Shown here piece after piece: positions 1 through 8,271 of a stretch of DNA of 14,859 nt. Source of the stretch: JAYOFM01 sp038117225. Its GTDB lineage: Bacteria; Pseudomonadota; Alphaproteobacteria; Rhodospirillales; Casp-alpha2. The DNA lies in NCBI GenBank assembly GCA_038117225.1, contig JAYOFM010000099.1, positions 1 through 14,859 on the forward strand, written 5' to 3'. The first letter of the stretch is position 1. Each line of letters begins with the position of its first letter. The position numbers were made by a program, and so were the translations under genes. A model generated the notes under the pieces. It saw nothing but the letters and a program-made list of their open reading frames with translations. It was not told the DNA's origin and did not search any database.

Positions 1-2
1 TG

Positions 3-188
3 TTCTTCGCCAACATGTCGGAACGCGCCGGCAAGATGATGAAGGAAGACATGGAAGCCATGGGTGCCGTGCGTCTGCGCGACGTGGACGATGCTCAGGC
101 TGGCATTGTGTCGACGGCGAAAACGTTGGCCGACGCCGGCGAGATCGTCATCGCCGGCCAGGACGAAGACAGCGAGCTGGTTTACTAG
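3..188 (+). CDS. fliG: Flagellar motor switch protein FliG, C-terminal end (5' partial)
   Basis: Only the last 61 codons are in the window; the frame is open from the left edge and ends at a TAG. The stretch around ERAGKMMKEDMEAMG, followed by AVRLRDVDDAQAGIV, is the typical end of FliG. That region is the C-terminal domain which sits at the top of the C-ring and, in the family, faces the MotA cytoplasmic loop to generate torque and switch rotation. The charged residues that contact MotA lie upstream, outside the window. fliH follows after 51 bases, as in many alphaproteobacterial fliF-fliG-fliH-fliN clusters, which supports the call. The extreme C-terminus (AGQDEDSELVY) is acidic. Nothing seen suggests damage. 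Confidence 0.9.
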   Translation, partial: FFANMSERAGKMMKEDMEAMGAVRLRDVDDAQAGIVSTAKTLADAGEIVIAGQDEDSELVY

Positions 189-239
189 GTTGCACGCTCC
201 GATATTCTTTCACCACCGCATCCCCAAGGACGCAGGATC

Positions 240-1517
240 ATGACCGCGTTGAACAAATTCATGTTCAATCAGGACTTCGAGGATCTGCCACCACCGGATG
301 CGCCGAAAGAGGAAGCGGAAAGCGAACAAAGCAGCGAAACCGACGAAGATGTTGAGGCCGCGCCGACGTTTTCCGAAGAAGAGGTGGAGATGGCCCGCGA
401 GGAGGGCTTCGCCGCAGGAAAGGAGGCCGGCGTGCGCGAAGCCGCCGCCGCCACGGAAACGCAAATCCTCGATGCCTTGAACCAGGTCACCGCATCATTC
501 GCGGACGTCTGCCGTATGCAGGTGGACAGCAACCGGGAAATCGCCCGTGATATGTTGGGCGTCGCCTCGTCCATCGCCCGCAAGGCCTTTCCCGACCTCA
601 ATGCCCGCAATGCACTGGGCGAGATTGACCGCATGGTTGCCGAAATTCTCGACGCCATCCTCGAGGAGCCGAAGGTGCAAATCTTCGTCGCTCCCGAATT
701 ACGGGACCCGCTCGCCAACCGGCTGGAAAAGATCGCCGATCGCGTCGGCTATGAAGGCCGTCTATCGGTCACTGGCGACAAGCTGCTGGAACCCGGCGAT
801 TGCCGTGTCGAATGGGCCAACGGCGGTGCGGTCCGCAAGATCGAGGATATGTGGCAGCAGATCGACGAAATTGTCGAACGCAACCTCAAGGGCGAGCCAG
901 AGTTCGAAGTGCCGGAGGACATGTTCGCGGAACCGGAAGGCGACGACACGGTCCCAGCGACCGACACGGACACCGTTGATGGTGGTGACGGTAGCGCCGA
1001 TTCGCCGGTTTCTTCGCTGTCCACGGATGCGGAAGCCTCCTCGCCCGACGACGTGCCGACCGCGGAAGCAGTCGTGGCCGAAACCGATTCGGCTGCGGAC
1101 ACGACGCTGGACGCCTCGCCGGATATGCCGCCGACGACCAGCACGGAAGCCCCCTTCGCGCCGTCCGTGGCAGACGACGAAACTGACCCAGAGGCCCCGG
1201 ACGCCCGGAATTCCGGGCTTGATCAGGAAGTTGACGGGGATCCAATTGCCCCCGTGCCCGACGACCGGATGACGCCCCCGACACCCTCCCTGGACGTTGC
1301 CGACATGGACGAAGATGCCACAACGGCGCCTGCCGATGCCGACGCGGACGCCGGCGCGCCGCCGATTCCAACCTTGGACGGCAATGATGACGACATGACG
1401 GGTATACTGGATACCGAGCATGCCCCTGCCCCGCCGATCGTTCCCGATATGGATGACGACGCGGTTGATGACGGCGTGGTGGAAACTGATGACAGCCCGG
1501 ACGCCGACCCGCGCTAG
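240..1517 (+). CDS. fliH: Flagellar assembly protein FliH with a long acidic C-terminal extension
   Basis: FliH is the cytoplasmic regulator of the export ATPase FliI and links the FliI-FliJ complex to FliN in the C-ring. The N-terminus (LNKFMFNQDFEDL, residues 4-16) is of the alphaproteobacterial FliH type. Residues about 45-110 are the Ala/Glu-rich helical stalk. Residues about 120-215 are the V-type ATPase subunit E-like domain, ending in the diagnostic EPGDCRVEWANGGAVRKIEDM (184-204, an acidic-aromatic turn). A usual FliH would stop near residue 215-235. This one continues to 425 with a tail that has 62 Asp/Glu, three Arg and no Lys in residues 218-425, and is probably disordered. The ATG at 240 has AAGGA at 226-230. 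fliN follows 13 bases after the stop. The core is secure; the role of the tail is unknown. Confidence 0.9.
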   Translation: MTALNKFMFNQDFEDLPPPDAPKEEAESEQSSETDEDVEAAPTFSEEEVEMAREEGFAAGKEAGVREAAAATETQILDALNQVTASFADVCRMQVDSNREIARDMLGVASSIARKAFPDLNARNALGEIDRMVAEILDAILEEPKVQIFVAPELRDPLANRLEKIADRVGYEGRLSVTGDKLLEPGDCRVEWANGGAVRKIEDMWQQIDEIVERNLKGEPEFEVPEDMFAEPEGDDTVPATDTDTVDGGDGSADSPVSSLSTDAEASSPDDVPTAEAVVAETDSAADTTLDASPDMPPTTSTEAPFAPSVADDETDPEAPDARNSGLDQEVDGDPIAPVPDDRMTPPTPSLDVADMDEDATTAPADADADAGAPPIPTLDGNDDDMTGILDTEHAPAPPIVPDMDDDAVDDGVVETDDSPDADPR

Positions 1518-1530
1518 CTAGGAGGCCCAG

Positions 1531-1917
1531 ATGGCGGAAAACGACGGAAGCGACCTGCAACTCGACGAACTGGATGGCGACGCGCCAGCGACCACGGACA
1601 CCCCCGCGGCCGAAGAGGAGGCCGCCATCGGCTCCGAGTTCGGTGATCTGCCCGATATGCCGAAGAGCGCCAAGGATCTGGAGGCGGTTTACGATATTCC
1701 GGTCCAGGTCTCGGCGGTGCTTGGCAAATCCACCATGCAGGTCAGCGAATTGCTGAAATTGGGCCGCGGCGCCGTCGTCGAACTTGACCGCAAGGTCGGA
1801 GAGGCGATCGACATCTACGTCAACAACCGGCTGGTGGCGCGTGGCGAAGTCGTCGTCGTCGAGGATCGGCTGGGTGTGACCATGACGGAAATCATCAAGT
1901 CAGACCGCAACGCCTAA
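1531..1917 (+). CDS. fliN: Flagellar motor switch protein FliN
   Basis: FliN forms the base of the C-ring, where it helps switching and docks FliH-FliI cargo. Residues 52-124 form one SpoA (surface presentation of antigens) domain: VYDIPVQVSAVLGKSTMQVS, then LLKLGRGAVVELDRKVGEA, then the DIYVNNRLVARGEVVVVEDR strand-turn-strand that is strongly conserved in FliN. The first 50 residues are acidic and low in complexity, a common kind of N-terminal extension. Length 128 is normal. A strong ribosome binding site, AGGAGG at 1520-1525, lies five bases before the ATG. No fliM is present in the window, so the usual FliM partner must be encoded elsewhere. Recognition is confident. Confidence 0.95.
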   Translation: MAENDGSDLQLDELDGDAPATTDTPAAEEEAAIGSEFGDLPDMPKSAKDLEAVYDIPVQVSAVLGKSTMQVSELLKLGRGAVVELDRKVGEAIDIYVNNRLVARGEVVVVEDRLGVTMTEIIKSDRNA

Positions 1918-1947
1918 CGCCGCGCCGAACCGACCAGGACGACACGC

Positions 1948-2772
1948 ATGGCCGAACCCACATTCCAACCGCCACCACCGCCGATCCGCCGCGCCCCGCG
2001 TGGCACGGATCTGGCGACGGTACTTGGTCTGTTTTGCGGGTTCGCGCTGATCGGCACCGCCATCGCGCTAGGCGGCACGCCGGAAGCATTCTTCAATGTT
2101 CCAGCCATTCTGATCGTCATCGGCGGCACCCTCGCGGTCACCACCGCGTGCGTCTCGCTGGGCGAAATGAGCCGCACTCTGCCGACCGTGATGAAGACGT
2201 TCATCAGTTCCACCCGCGATGCCTCCGACGCAGCGGTTCAGGTGCTCACCATCGCCGACGTGGCGCGCAAGCAAGGTGTGCTGGCATTGCAAAACATGCT
2301 TGGCGGAATGGTTACCGAGCCGTTCCTGCACAAGGGTATCGCCATGGTCGTCGATGGCACGCCCGGCGAGGAGGTTGAACTAATCATGCGCCGCGATCTG
2401 CAGGCCACGGTACAGCGCCACCAGAAAAGCACCAACGTGTTGCGCAAGATGGCTGAATTCTCGCCCGCCATGGGCCTCATCGGCACCCTGGTCGGTCTGG
2501 TCCAAATGCTCGGCAATCTGGAAGACCCCAAGACCATCGGCCCGGCCATGGCGGTGGCGTTGTTGACCACGTTTTACGGCGCCGTTCTCGCCAACATGGT
2601 GTTCTTGCCGCTCGCCTCGAAGTTGGAGCGAAACTCAGCCGAGGAAGCCCTAGTTTCGAGCATTTACCTGATGGGCTCGGCTTCCATCGGACGCCAGGAG
2701 AATCCCCGGCGCCTGGAAATGCTGCTGAACAGTATCCTGCCCCCCGCCAAGCGGGTGGCGTTTTTCGATTGA
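1948..2772 (+). CDS. motA: Flagellar motor stator protein, MotA/PomA type
   Basis: This inner-membrane protein forms the ion-driven stator with a MotB/PomB partner. Four hydrophobic segments are visible: about residues 22-42, 51-70, 170-190 and 200-225. The large cytoplasmic loop lies between the second and third, as in the family. The segment PAMGLIGTLVGLVQML, followed by NLEDPKTIGPAMAVALLTT, is the classic MotA/PomA signature. Pro173 and Pro221 match the two prolines known to be important for coupling ion flow to rotation. The form with PAMG and GPAMAVALLTTFYGA looks closer to PomA-like stators than to E. coli MotA, but the ion used cannot be read from this subunit alone. No motB lies next to it. 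It sits between fliN and flbD in the same direction, with AGGA before the ATG. Residues 7-12 are a short proline run. Confidence 0.92.
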   Translation: MAEPTFQPPPPPIRRAPRGTDLATVLGLFCGFALIGTAIALGGTPEAFFNVPAILIVIGGTLAVTTACVSLGEMSRTLPTVMKTFISSTRDASDAAVQVLTIADVARKQGVLALQNMLGGMVTEPFLHKGIAMVVDGTPGEEVELIMRRDLQATVQRHQKSTNVLRKMAEFSPAMGLIGTLVGLVQMLGNLEDPKTIGPAMAVALLTTFYGAVLANMVFLPLASKLERNSAEEALVSSIYLMGSASIGRQENPRRLEMLLNSILPPAKRVAFFD

Positions 2773-2798
2773 TTAGAGACGCGGAGTAATCGTCAACC

Positions 2799-4151
2799 AT
2801 GCAACTGTTGATCATCGGCACCCTGGGCGGGCAAATCGGCGCCGCCAGCCAGATCGCCATCAAGCGCGGTGCCAAGGTTCTGCAGGCGGATACCGTGCCG
2901 GCCGCACTGGAATTATTGCGCGGCGGCCACGGCGCCGACCTGGTTCTGTGCGACGTTGAACTGGATATCGCGGCGCTTATCGCGTCACTGACCGTCGAGC
3001 GCATCACCGTGCCCGTGGTTGCTTGCGGCGTCGCCAACGACGCTCAGGCCGCCGTCCGCGCGGTTCGAGCCGGCGCCAAGGAATACCTGCCGCTGCCACC
3101 CAACCCGGAACTCATCGCCGCTGTTTTCGAGGCGGTGGCCGAGGAAAGCCACACCATCATCCATCGCGACCCGAAGATGGCCGAGGTGCTGCGCATGGCC
3201 GAACAGGTGGCGCCCTCGGACGCCAGCATTTTGGTCACGGGGCCATCGGGGACCGGCAAGGAACTCGTGGCGCGGCATATTCATCTGAAAAGCCGCCGCC
3301 GCAACGCGCGCTTCGTCGCCGTCAACTGTGCCGCGATACCGGAAAACCTTCTGGAATCGGAGCTCTTTGGTCATGAGAAGGGCGCCTTCACCGGCGCCGT
3401 CGCGCGCCGCATTGGTAAGTTCGAGGAGTCATCCGGCGGCACGTTGTTGTTGGATGAAATTTCTGAAATGGACCCGCGCTTACAGGCCAAACTGCTGCGC
3501 GCCATCCAGGAGAAGGAAATCGACCGGATCGGTGGCTCCAAGCCGGTAACCGTTGATGTCCGTATCGTCGCCACGTCGAACCGCAACATGCTTTCCGAGG
3601 TCAAGGCGGGCAACTTCCGCGAGGACCTGTATTTCCGGCTCAACGTAATGAATCTGGCGTTGCCGGCATTAAAGGAACGCCCGGGTGACATCCCGCCGTT
3701 GGCCGTCCATTTCGCCAAGAAGTTCGCCGAAGCCAACGGCGTCGACGTGCGCCCCATATCGGAGGAAGCCATGACCGCTCTGCAACGCCACCCCTGGCCC
3801 GGTAACGTCCGCGAACTGGAAAACACTCTGCATCGCGCAGTCCTGCTGGCCACTGGGGACGAAATAGACGTCAACGCCATCATGATGACCGGCGAGGCCG
3901 CCGAGGCTGGTGGGGATACCGGTGTTGACGTGCGAAATGATGGCGGCGCCCCCGATCTGGTCGGCCGTACGGTCGCCGACGTGGAACGCTCGCTGATTAT
4001 CGACACCCTCGGCCATTGCCTCGGCAACCGCACCCACGCGGCGAACATTCTAGGCATTTCGATCCGCACCTTGCGCAACAAGCTGAAGCAATACGGCACC
4101 GACGGATTCCAGGTGCCGCAGCCGGGCGAAGGGCCACAGGCCAGCGGATGA
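2799..4151 (+). CDS. flbD: Sigma-54-dependent transcriptional activator FlbD
   Basis: FlbD drives the late flagellar genes from sigma-54 promoters in alphaproteobacteria. Order of domains: receiver-like (1-115), AAA+ (about 125-350) and Fis-type helix-turn-helix (about 405-431, AANILGISIRTLRNKLKQY). The AAA+ domain is complete: Walker A GPSGTGKE (148-155), the sigma-54-contacting GAFTGA loop (195-200), Walker B GGTLLLDE (213-220), the FREDLYFRLNV arginine region (273-283) and GNVREL (335-340). The receiver is degenerate: the N-terminal acidic pair is absent (LLIIGTLGG), a possible Asp52 remains in LVLCDVE, and the usual Lys-Pro near residue 99 reads Leu-Pro. Phosphorylation control is therefore unlikely, as known for Caulobacter FlbD, which is controlled by FliX. 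No fliX is seen here. GGAG at 2783-2786 precedes the ATG. Confidence 0.93.
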   Translation: MQLLIIGTLGGQIGAASQIAIKRGAKVLQADTVPAALELLRGGHGADLVLCDVELDIAALIASLTVERITVPVVACGVANDAQAAVRAVRAGAKEYLPLPPNPELIAAVFEAVAEESHTIIHRDPKMAEVLRMAEQVAPSDASILVTGPSGTGKELVARHIHLKSRRRNARFVAVNCAAIPENLLESELFGHEKGAFTGAVARRIGKFEESSGGTLLLDEISEMDPRLQAKLLRAIQEKEIDRIGGSKPVTVDVRIVATSNRNMLSEVKAGNFREDLYFRLNVMNLALPALKERPGDIPPLAVHFAKKFAEANGVDVRPISEEAMTALQRHPWPGNVRELENTLHRAVLLATGDEIDVNAIMMTGEAAEAGGDTGVDVRNDGGAPDLVGRTVADVERSLIIDTLGHCLGNRTHAANILGISIRTLRNKLKQYGTDGFQVPQPGEGPQASG

Positions 4152-4223
4152 CCGGACGCCCCGTGGCCTGCGTGCACCATTCAATGGACTCGCCACATTC
4201 CGTGACGGGAACGGTGTAAGACG

Positions 4224-6347
4224 ATGGCGGATGTGGATGCCAATGTCCCGGCGGCGCAAAACGAACCCATGGACTTCCAGTCCATGTGGAGCGCCATCGC
4301 CAAACGCGGCGATATCTTACTGGCGCTCGGCGTTGTCGCCATTCTGGTGGTTCTCATTCTGCCGATGCCGAAGTGGATGCTCGATCTCAGCCTGGCATTC
4401 TCGATCACCTTCGCAGTTCTGATCCTGATGACGGCGCTGTTCGTCGAACGGCCGCTCGATTTCAATACCTTCCCCACCATTCTGCTGCTGGCCACCATGA
4501 TTCGGCTGTCGCTAAATCTCGCCTCGACACGCTTGATTCTGTCCGACGGCCATCGCGGCACCGACGCCGCCGGGCAGGTCATCGAGGCTTTCGGCGGCTT
4601 CGTCATGGGCGGCAATTTCATTATTGGCATCATCGTCTTCGCCATCCTGGTGATCGTCAATTTCATCGTCATCACCAAGGGCTCGGGCCGCATCGCCGAG
4701 GTGTCAGCCCGATTCTCTCTCGACGCCATGCCCGGCAAACAGATGGCCATCGATGCCGATCTATCGACGGGCCTGATCGATGAGGATACGGCGAAGCAGC
4801 GACGCAAGGACCTGGAGGAGGAAAGCGCCTTCTTCGGTGCCATGGACGGCGCTGCGAAGTTCGTTCGCGGCGACGCCATCGCCGGCATTCTGATCACCTT
4901 CATCAACGTTATCGCCGGCATGATCATTGGCGTGGCGCAGAACGACCTCAGCTTCGGCCAGGCCGCCGACACCTATACCCGCCTGACCGTGGGTGACGGC
5001 CTGGTGTCGCAGATTCCGGCGCTGATCGTTTCCACCGCCGCCGGTCTGGTGGTCACCAAGGCCGGCGTCGCGGGGACCACGGAAAGCGCCCTGGTCCGCC
5101 AGTTGGGAGGCCAGCCCAAGACAATGGGTCTGGTTTCATTCCTGCTATTCGGCTTAGCGGTAATGCCAGGTATTCCGGCGCTGCCGTTCCTGTTCCTCGC
5201 CATCGGCTGCGGCTCCATTGCCTTCTTCGTCAACCAACGGGACGATCAGGCGGCCGAGTTGGAATTGCGGGAACTCGAGGAACAGAAGGTCGATCCGAAG
5301 GCGTTGTCGGAGGAGCCCATCGCGGCGGCGCTGCGCATCGATTTCCTGCGCTTGGAGTTGGGTTACGGCCTGCTGACCCTGATTAACGCGCCCAAGGGCG
5401 GCCAGAAACTGACCGACCAGATCAAGGCGCTCCGCCGTCAATTGGCCACAGAGGTCGGCTTCGTCATGCCCTCGGTACGCATCCAGGACAACATGCAGCT
5501 GCCGGCCAACAATTACGTCGTCCGGGTCAAGGAGATCGAGGCTGGGCGCGGCGATCTGCGGCCTAACATGTTGCTGGTCATGGATCCGCGTGGCGAGGAA
5601 ATCTCGCTGGCCGGTGAGAAGACCGTTGAACCCACCTTCGGCCTACCAGCCATGTGGATCGAGGAAACCAATAAGGAAGAAGCCCTGTTCCGTGGCTATA
5701 CGGTGGTCGATCCGGCGACTGTCATCACCACCCACCTAACCGAGACCATCAAGGACAACATGGCCGAGCTGCTAAGCTATGCGGAGACGCAGAAGCTCAT
5801 GGACGAACTCGACAAGGACCACCAGAAGCTGATCGGCGACATGATTCCGGCGCAGATTTCCATGGGCGGCGTTCAGCGGGTGTTGCAGAACTTGCTGGCC
5901 GAGCGTGTCTCCATCCGTGATCTGCCGACCATCCTGGAAGGTATCTCCGAGGCCACCGGCCAATCACGCAACGTCATGATGATCACCGAACACGTGCGCG
6001 CTCGGCTGGCGCGTCAGATCAGCGACATGAACGTCAACGAACAAGGTCACATCCCCCTAATTACCCTGTCGCCGCAGTGGGAACAGACTTTCGCCGAAAG
6101 TCTCGTCGGCCAGGGCGACGACCGCCAACTGTCGATGCAGCCGACACGGCTGCAGGAATTCATCAATCAGTTGCGCTCGACCTTCGAGCGCCAGGCCATG
6201 ATGGGCGAGACGCCGGTACTGCTAACCAGCCCGGCAATCCGCCCGTTCGTGCGCTCCATCGTCGAGCGTTTTCGGCCCATGACCATGGTCATGTCCCAGA
6301 ACGAAGTGTACCCTAAGGCGAAGATCAAGACCGTGGGCCAAATCTAG
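4224..6347 (+). CDS. flhA: Flagellar export gate protein FlhA
   Basis: FlhA is the large export-gate subunit of the flagellar type III secretion apparatus. It couples proton flow to export and docks chaperone-substrate complexes through its cytoplasmic domain. The N-terminal half carries about eight hydrophobic segments between residues 28 and 340. The FHIPEP-family hallmarks are present: RLSLNLASTRLILSDG (94-109), the cytoplasmic loop SARFSLDAMPGKQMAIDADL (161-180), MDGAAKFVRGDAIAG (207-221) with Asp208 at the same number as the functional Asp208 of Salmonella FlhA, and GDGLVSQIPALIVSTAAGL (258-276). The soluble C-terminal domain runs from about 360 to 707. Length 707 is normal. The 72-base gap after flbD holds no clear ribosome site beyond GTAAG. 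flhB is not in the window. Confidence 0.96.
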   Translation: MADVDANVPAAQNEPMDFQSMWSAIAKRGDILLALGVVAILVVLILPMPKWMLDLSLAFSITFAVLILMTALFVERPLDFNTFPTILLLATMIRLSLNLASTRLILSDGHRGTDAAGQVIEAFGGFVMGGNFIIGIIVFAILVIVNFIVITKGSGRIAEVSARFSLDAMPGKQMAIDADLSTGLIDEDTAKQRRKDLEEESAFFGAMDGAAKFVRGDAIAGILITFINVIAGMIIGVAQNDLSFGQAADTYTRLTVGDGLVSQIPALIVSTAAGLVVTKAGVAGTTESALVRQLGGQPKTMGLVSFLLFGLAVMPGIPALPFLFLAIGCGSIAFFVNQRDDQAAELELRELEEQKVDPKALSEEPIAAALRIDFLRLELGYGLLTLINAPKGGQKLTDQIKALRRQLATEVGFVMPSVRIQDNMQLPANNYVVRVKEIEAGRGDLRPNMLLVMDPRGEEISLAGEKTVEPTFGLPAMWIEETNKEEALFRGYTVVDPATVITTHLTETIKDNMAELLSYAETQKLMDELDKDHQKLIGDMIPAQISMGGVQRVLQNLLAERVSIRDLPTILEGISEATGQSRNVMMITEHVRARLARQISDMNVNEQGHIPLITLSPQWEQTFAESLVGQGDDRQLSMQPTRLQEFINQLRSTFERQAMMGETPVLLTSPAIRPFVRSIVERFRPMTMVMSQNEVYPKAKIKTVGQI

Positions 6348-6373
6348 AGCTGACGGGGGTAACGTAGCAATTC

Positions 6374-7420
6374 ATGCGTCTAAAGACCTTCACCGCCCCG
6401 ACGATGGCCGAGGCCATGAACCTGGTCCGCGAACAGCTGGGCGTCGATGCGATCATCGTCTCTTCGCAGACCGGAAGCTCCCCCGAAGACGGCGGCAGCG
6501 GCTGCCGGGTGACCGCCGCAATCGAAGAGGTGGAACCGGTTGTCGCGCCGGCGCCGGCCGACAATGATGCCAACGCGGCGGTTGAGGCGCACGATGCCGG
6601 CCTCAATGAGCATCCTCGACACGGCGACGCGCTCATTCGCCAGATGCTGGTCCGCCATGGCACGCCGCCTCGCTTGGTCGAGCGCCTGATGCGGATTGTC
6701 GGAGACCTCGAGGAAATCGACCCGACGACGGTATTCGCGGCGGCACTTGATACCGAATTCTCGTTCCGGCCACTCGGCACGCCGTCGCCCGGCGAGAGGA
6801 TCATGCTGGTCGGCCCGCCCGGCGCCGGCAAGACCATCACCACGGCCAAGCTGGCGGCGCAAGCCCGCCTGGCGAAGACCCCGGCGGCCGTCGTCACCAC
6901 CGATACCCGCCGCGCCGGCGGCGTCGAGCAATTGAGCGCCTTCACCCGCATCCTCGACATCGAACTCGGCGTTGCCGAAGACGCGGCGGCGCTGACGCGC
7001 GTGCTGGCCGATCTTGACCCAACCTTGCCGGTCTATATCGACAGCGGTGGCGCCAATCCGTTCAGTGAACGAGAAATGGGCGAACTTCGCACGTTCGTGG
7101 ACGCTGCCCGGGCCGAGCCTGTGCTGGTTCTCCCCGCCGGCGGCGACGCCCTGGAAACCGCTGATATCGCCGCCGCCTTCGCCCGTGTCGGCTGTCGTCG
7201 CCTGGTCGTCACGCGGCTTGATATGGCGCGCCGGTTGGGCAGCCTGCTCGCCGCCGCCCACGCCGGCCGCCTTGCCTTCAGCGACGTCAGCATCAATCCC
7301 CAGGTCGCCGACGGACTTAGCCCCATCAATCCCGTGTCACTGGCCCGGCTGATGATGCCCGATGTGGCGCTCGGCGCTCACGCCAGACCCACCGCAACCC
7401 CCATTGAGGCCGCTTCATGA
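6374..7420 (+). CDS. flhF: Flagellar biosynthesis GTPase FlhF (SRP family)
   Basis: FlhF is an SRP-type GTPase that recruits the first flagellar components to the pole. The N-terminus (MRLKTFTAPTMAEAMNLVREQLG) is the typical FlhF B-domain start. A variable linker (about 50-85) is followed by the helical N domain and the G domain. P-loop VGPPGAGKT is at 146-154, and TTDTRRAGGVEQLSAF (175-190) is the SRP-type DTYRIGAVEQL motif. G4 is TRLD (280-283) instead of TKLD. The G3 motif, normally DTAGR, reads DSGGA (223-227). The final Asp-Gly-Leu-Ser region is present, but the domain looks shorter than in classical FlhF. The stop overlaps the flhG start (ATGA, 7417-7420), so translation is probably coupled. 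The GGGGG run at about 6355-6359 may serve as ribosome site. Confidence 0.9.
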   Translation: MRLKTFTAPTMAEAMNLVREQLGVDAIIVSSQTGSSPEDGGSGCRVTAAIEEVEPVVAPAPADNDANAAVEAHDAGLNEHPRHGDALIRQMLVRHGTPPRLVERLMRIVGDLEEIDPTTVFAAALDTEFSFRPLGTPSPGERIMLVGPPGAGKTITTAKLAAQARLAKTPAAVVTTDTRRAGGVEQLSAFTRILDIELGVAEDAAALTRVLADLDPTLPVYIDSGGANPFSEREMGELRTFVDAARAEPVLVLPAGGDALETADIAAAFARVGCRRLVVTRLDMARRLGSLLAAAHAGRLAFSDVSINPQVADGLSPINPVSLARLMMPDVALGAHARPTATPIEAAS

Positions 7421-8229
7421 CTGTTGACGCCGATCCCGCCGCGATTGCCGCATCCGGACCCGCCGCCCGTAATCGCGGCCGCAATATCGTTGCCGTGGCA
7501 TCCGGAAAGGGTGGCGTCGGCAAAACCTGGTTTTCCATCAGCTTGGCGCACGCGCTGGCGACCATGGGCCAGCGCGTGTTGCTGTTTGATGGCGATCTGG
7601 GATTGGCCAATCTTGATATTCAGCTCGGCCTGATGCCGAAGAATGACCTCGGCGGCGTGCTCTCCGGACGCATTGCCCTGGCCCAGGCGGTCGATGAAAT
7701 CGGTGATACCGGCATTGATGTCATTGCCGGGCGCTCCGGCTCGGGCGCCCTCGCCGACACACCGGTCAGCCGGCTGCAGATGCTCGCCGACGATCTCTCC
7801 ATGCTGGCCGCCAGCTATGACGACGTCATCATCGATCTCGGCGCCGGCATTGAACGGACAGGCCGCCTGCTGGCCAGCAACAGCGGCCGTCTGGTGGTGA
7901 TCACCACCAGCGAACCGACGGCACTGACCGATGCCTATGCCTTTATCAAGATCACCCACATGGAACGGCCGGAAACCGACATCCGTGTCGTCGTCAACAT
8001 GGCGGGATCAACCAAGGAAGGCGAGCGCACCTACAACACCCTGTTGAAGGCGTGCCAGGGGTTTCTCAAGATCACGCCGCCATTGCTCGGCATCGTGCGC
8101 CGCGACCCCAAGGTACCGGAAACTATCCGTGCCCAATCGCCGCTGTTAACCCGGCATCCAACCACCGAGGCCGCCGCCGACATTCGCGGCATCGCCAAGG
8201 CCCTGGTAACCACGGCGGTCACGGATTGA
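7417..8229 (+). CDS. flhG: FlhG/FleN-type MinD-like ATPase, flagellar number regulator
   Basis: This ParA/MinD-family ATPase works with FlhF to limit flagellar number and place flagella. The deviant Walker A motif SGKGGVGKT (29-37) carries the signature Lys31. LLFDGDLGLANLDIQLGL (55-72) is the conserved switch region of FlhG/MinD proteins, and YDDVIIDLGAGI (134-145) is the Walker B region, with the usual DxGxG pattern. SEPTALTDAYAFIKI (165-179) is also typical of the family. Length 270 is close to that of known FlhG proteins. I do not see an obvious amphipathic membrane helix at the C-terminus (LVTTAVTD), so membrane attachment is not assured. A 20-residue N-terminal extension precedes the Walker region. 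It is probably coupled to flhF through the ATGA overlap. Confidence 0.92.
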   Translation: MTVDADPAAIAASGPAARNRGRNIVAVASGKGGVGKTWFSISLAHALATMGQRVLLFDGDLGLANLDIQLGLMPKNDLGGVLSGRIALAQAVDEIGDTGIDVIAGRSGSGALADTPVSRLQMLADDLSMLAASYDDVIIDLGAGIERTGRLLASNSGRLVVITTSEPTALTDAYAFIKITHMERPETDIRVVVNMAGSTKEGERTYNTLLKACQGFLKITPPLLGIVRRDPKVPETIRAQSPLLTRHPTTEAAADIRGIAKALVTTAVTD

Positions 8230-8271
8230 TCGAACGGCTCTGCAACCTCGCGCGGAAAGGCGACAGCAAAT

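Noticed and set aside
269..1560. Long open frames on the minus strand opposite fliH
   Set aside because: They are antisense to a recognised gene, have Ser/Arg/Gly-rich translations typical of GC-rich shadow frames, and show no family motif.
3371..4180. Open frame of 269 codons on the minus strand opposite flbD
   Set aside because: Antisense to the AAA+ domain of FlbD, which is complete; the translation is Ser/Arg-rich with no recognisable domain.
4152..4223. Possible sigma-54 promoter before flhA (TGGCC and TGC elements)
   Set aside because: The GG and GC elements are not ten bases apart as sigma-54 requires.
4181..4972. Open frame of 263 codons on the minus strand opposite flhA
   Set aside because: The translation is Met/Ser/Arg-rich and mirrors the membrane segments of FlhA; it is a shadow frame.
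6380..7959. Long minus-strand frames opposite flhF and flhG
   Set aside because: Both sense proteins have full motif sets; the antisense frames are Gly/Arg/His-rich with no family signal.
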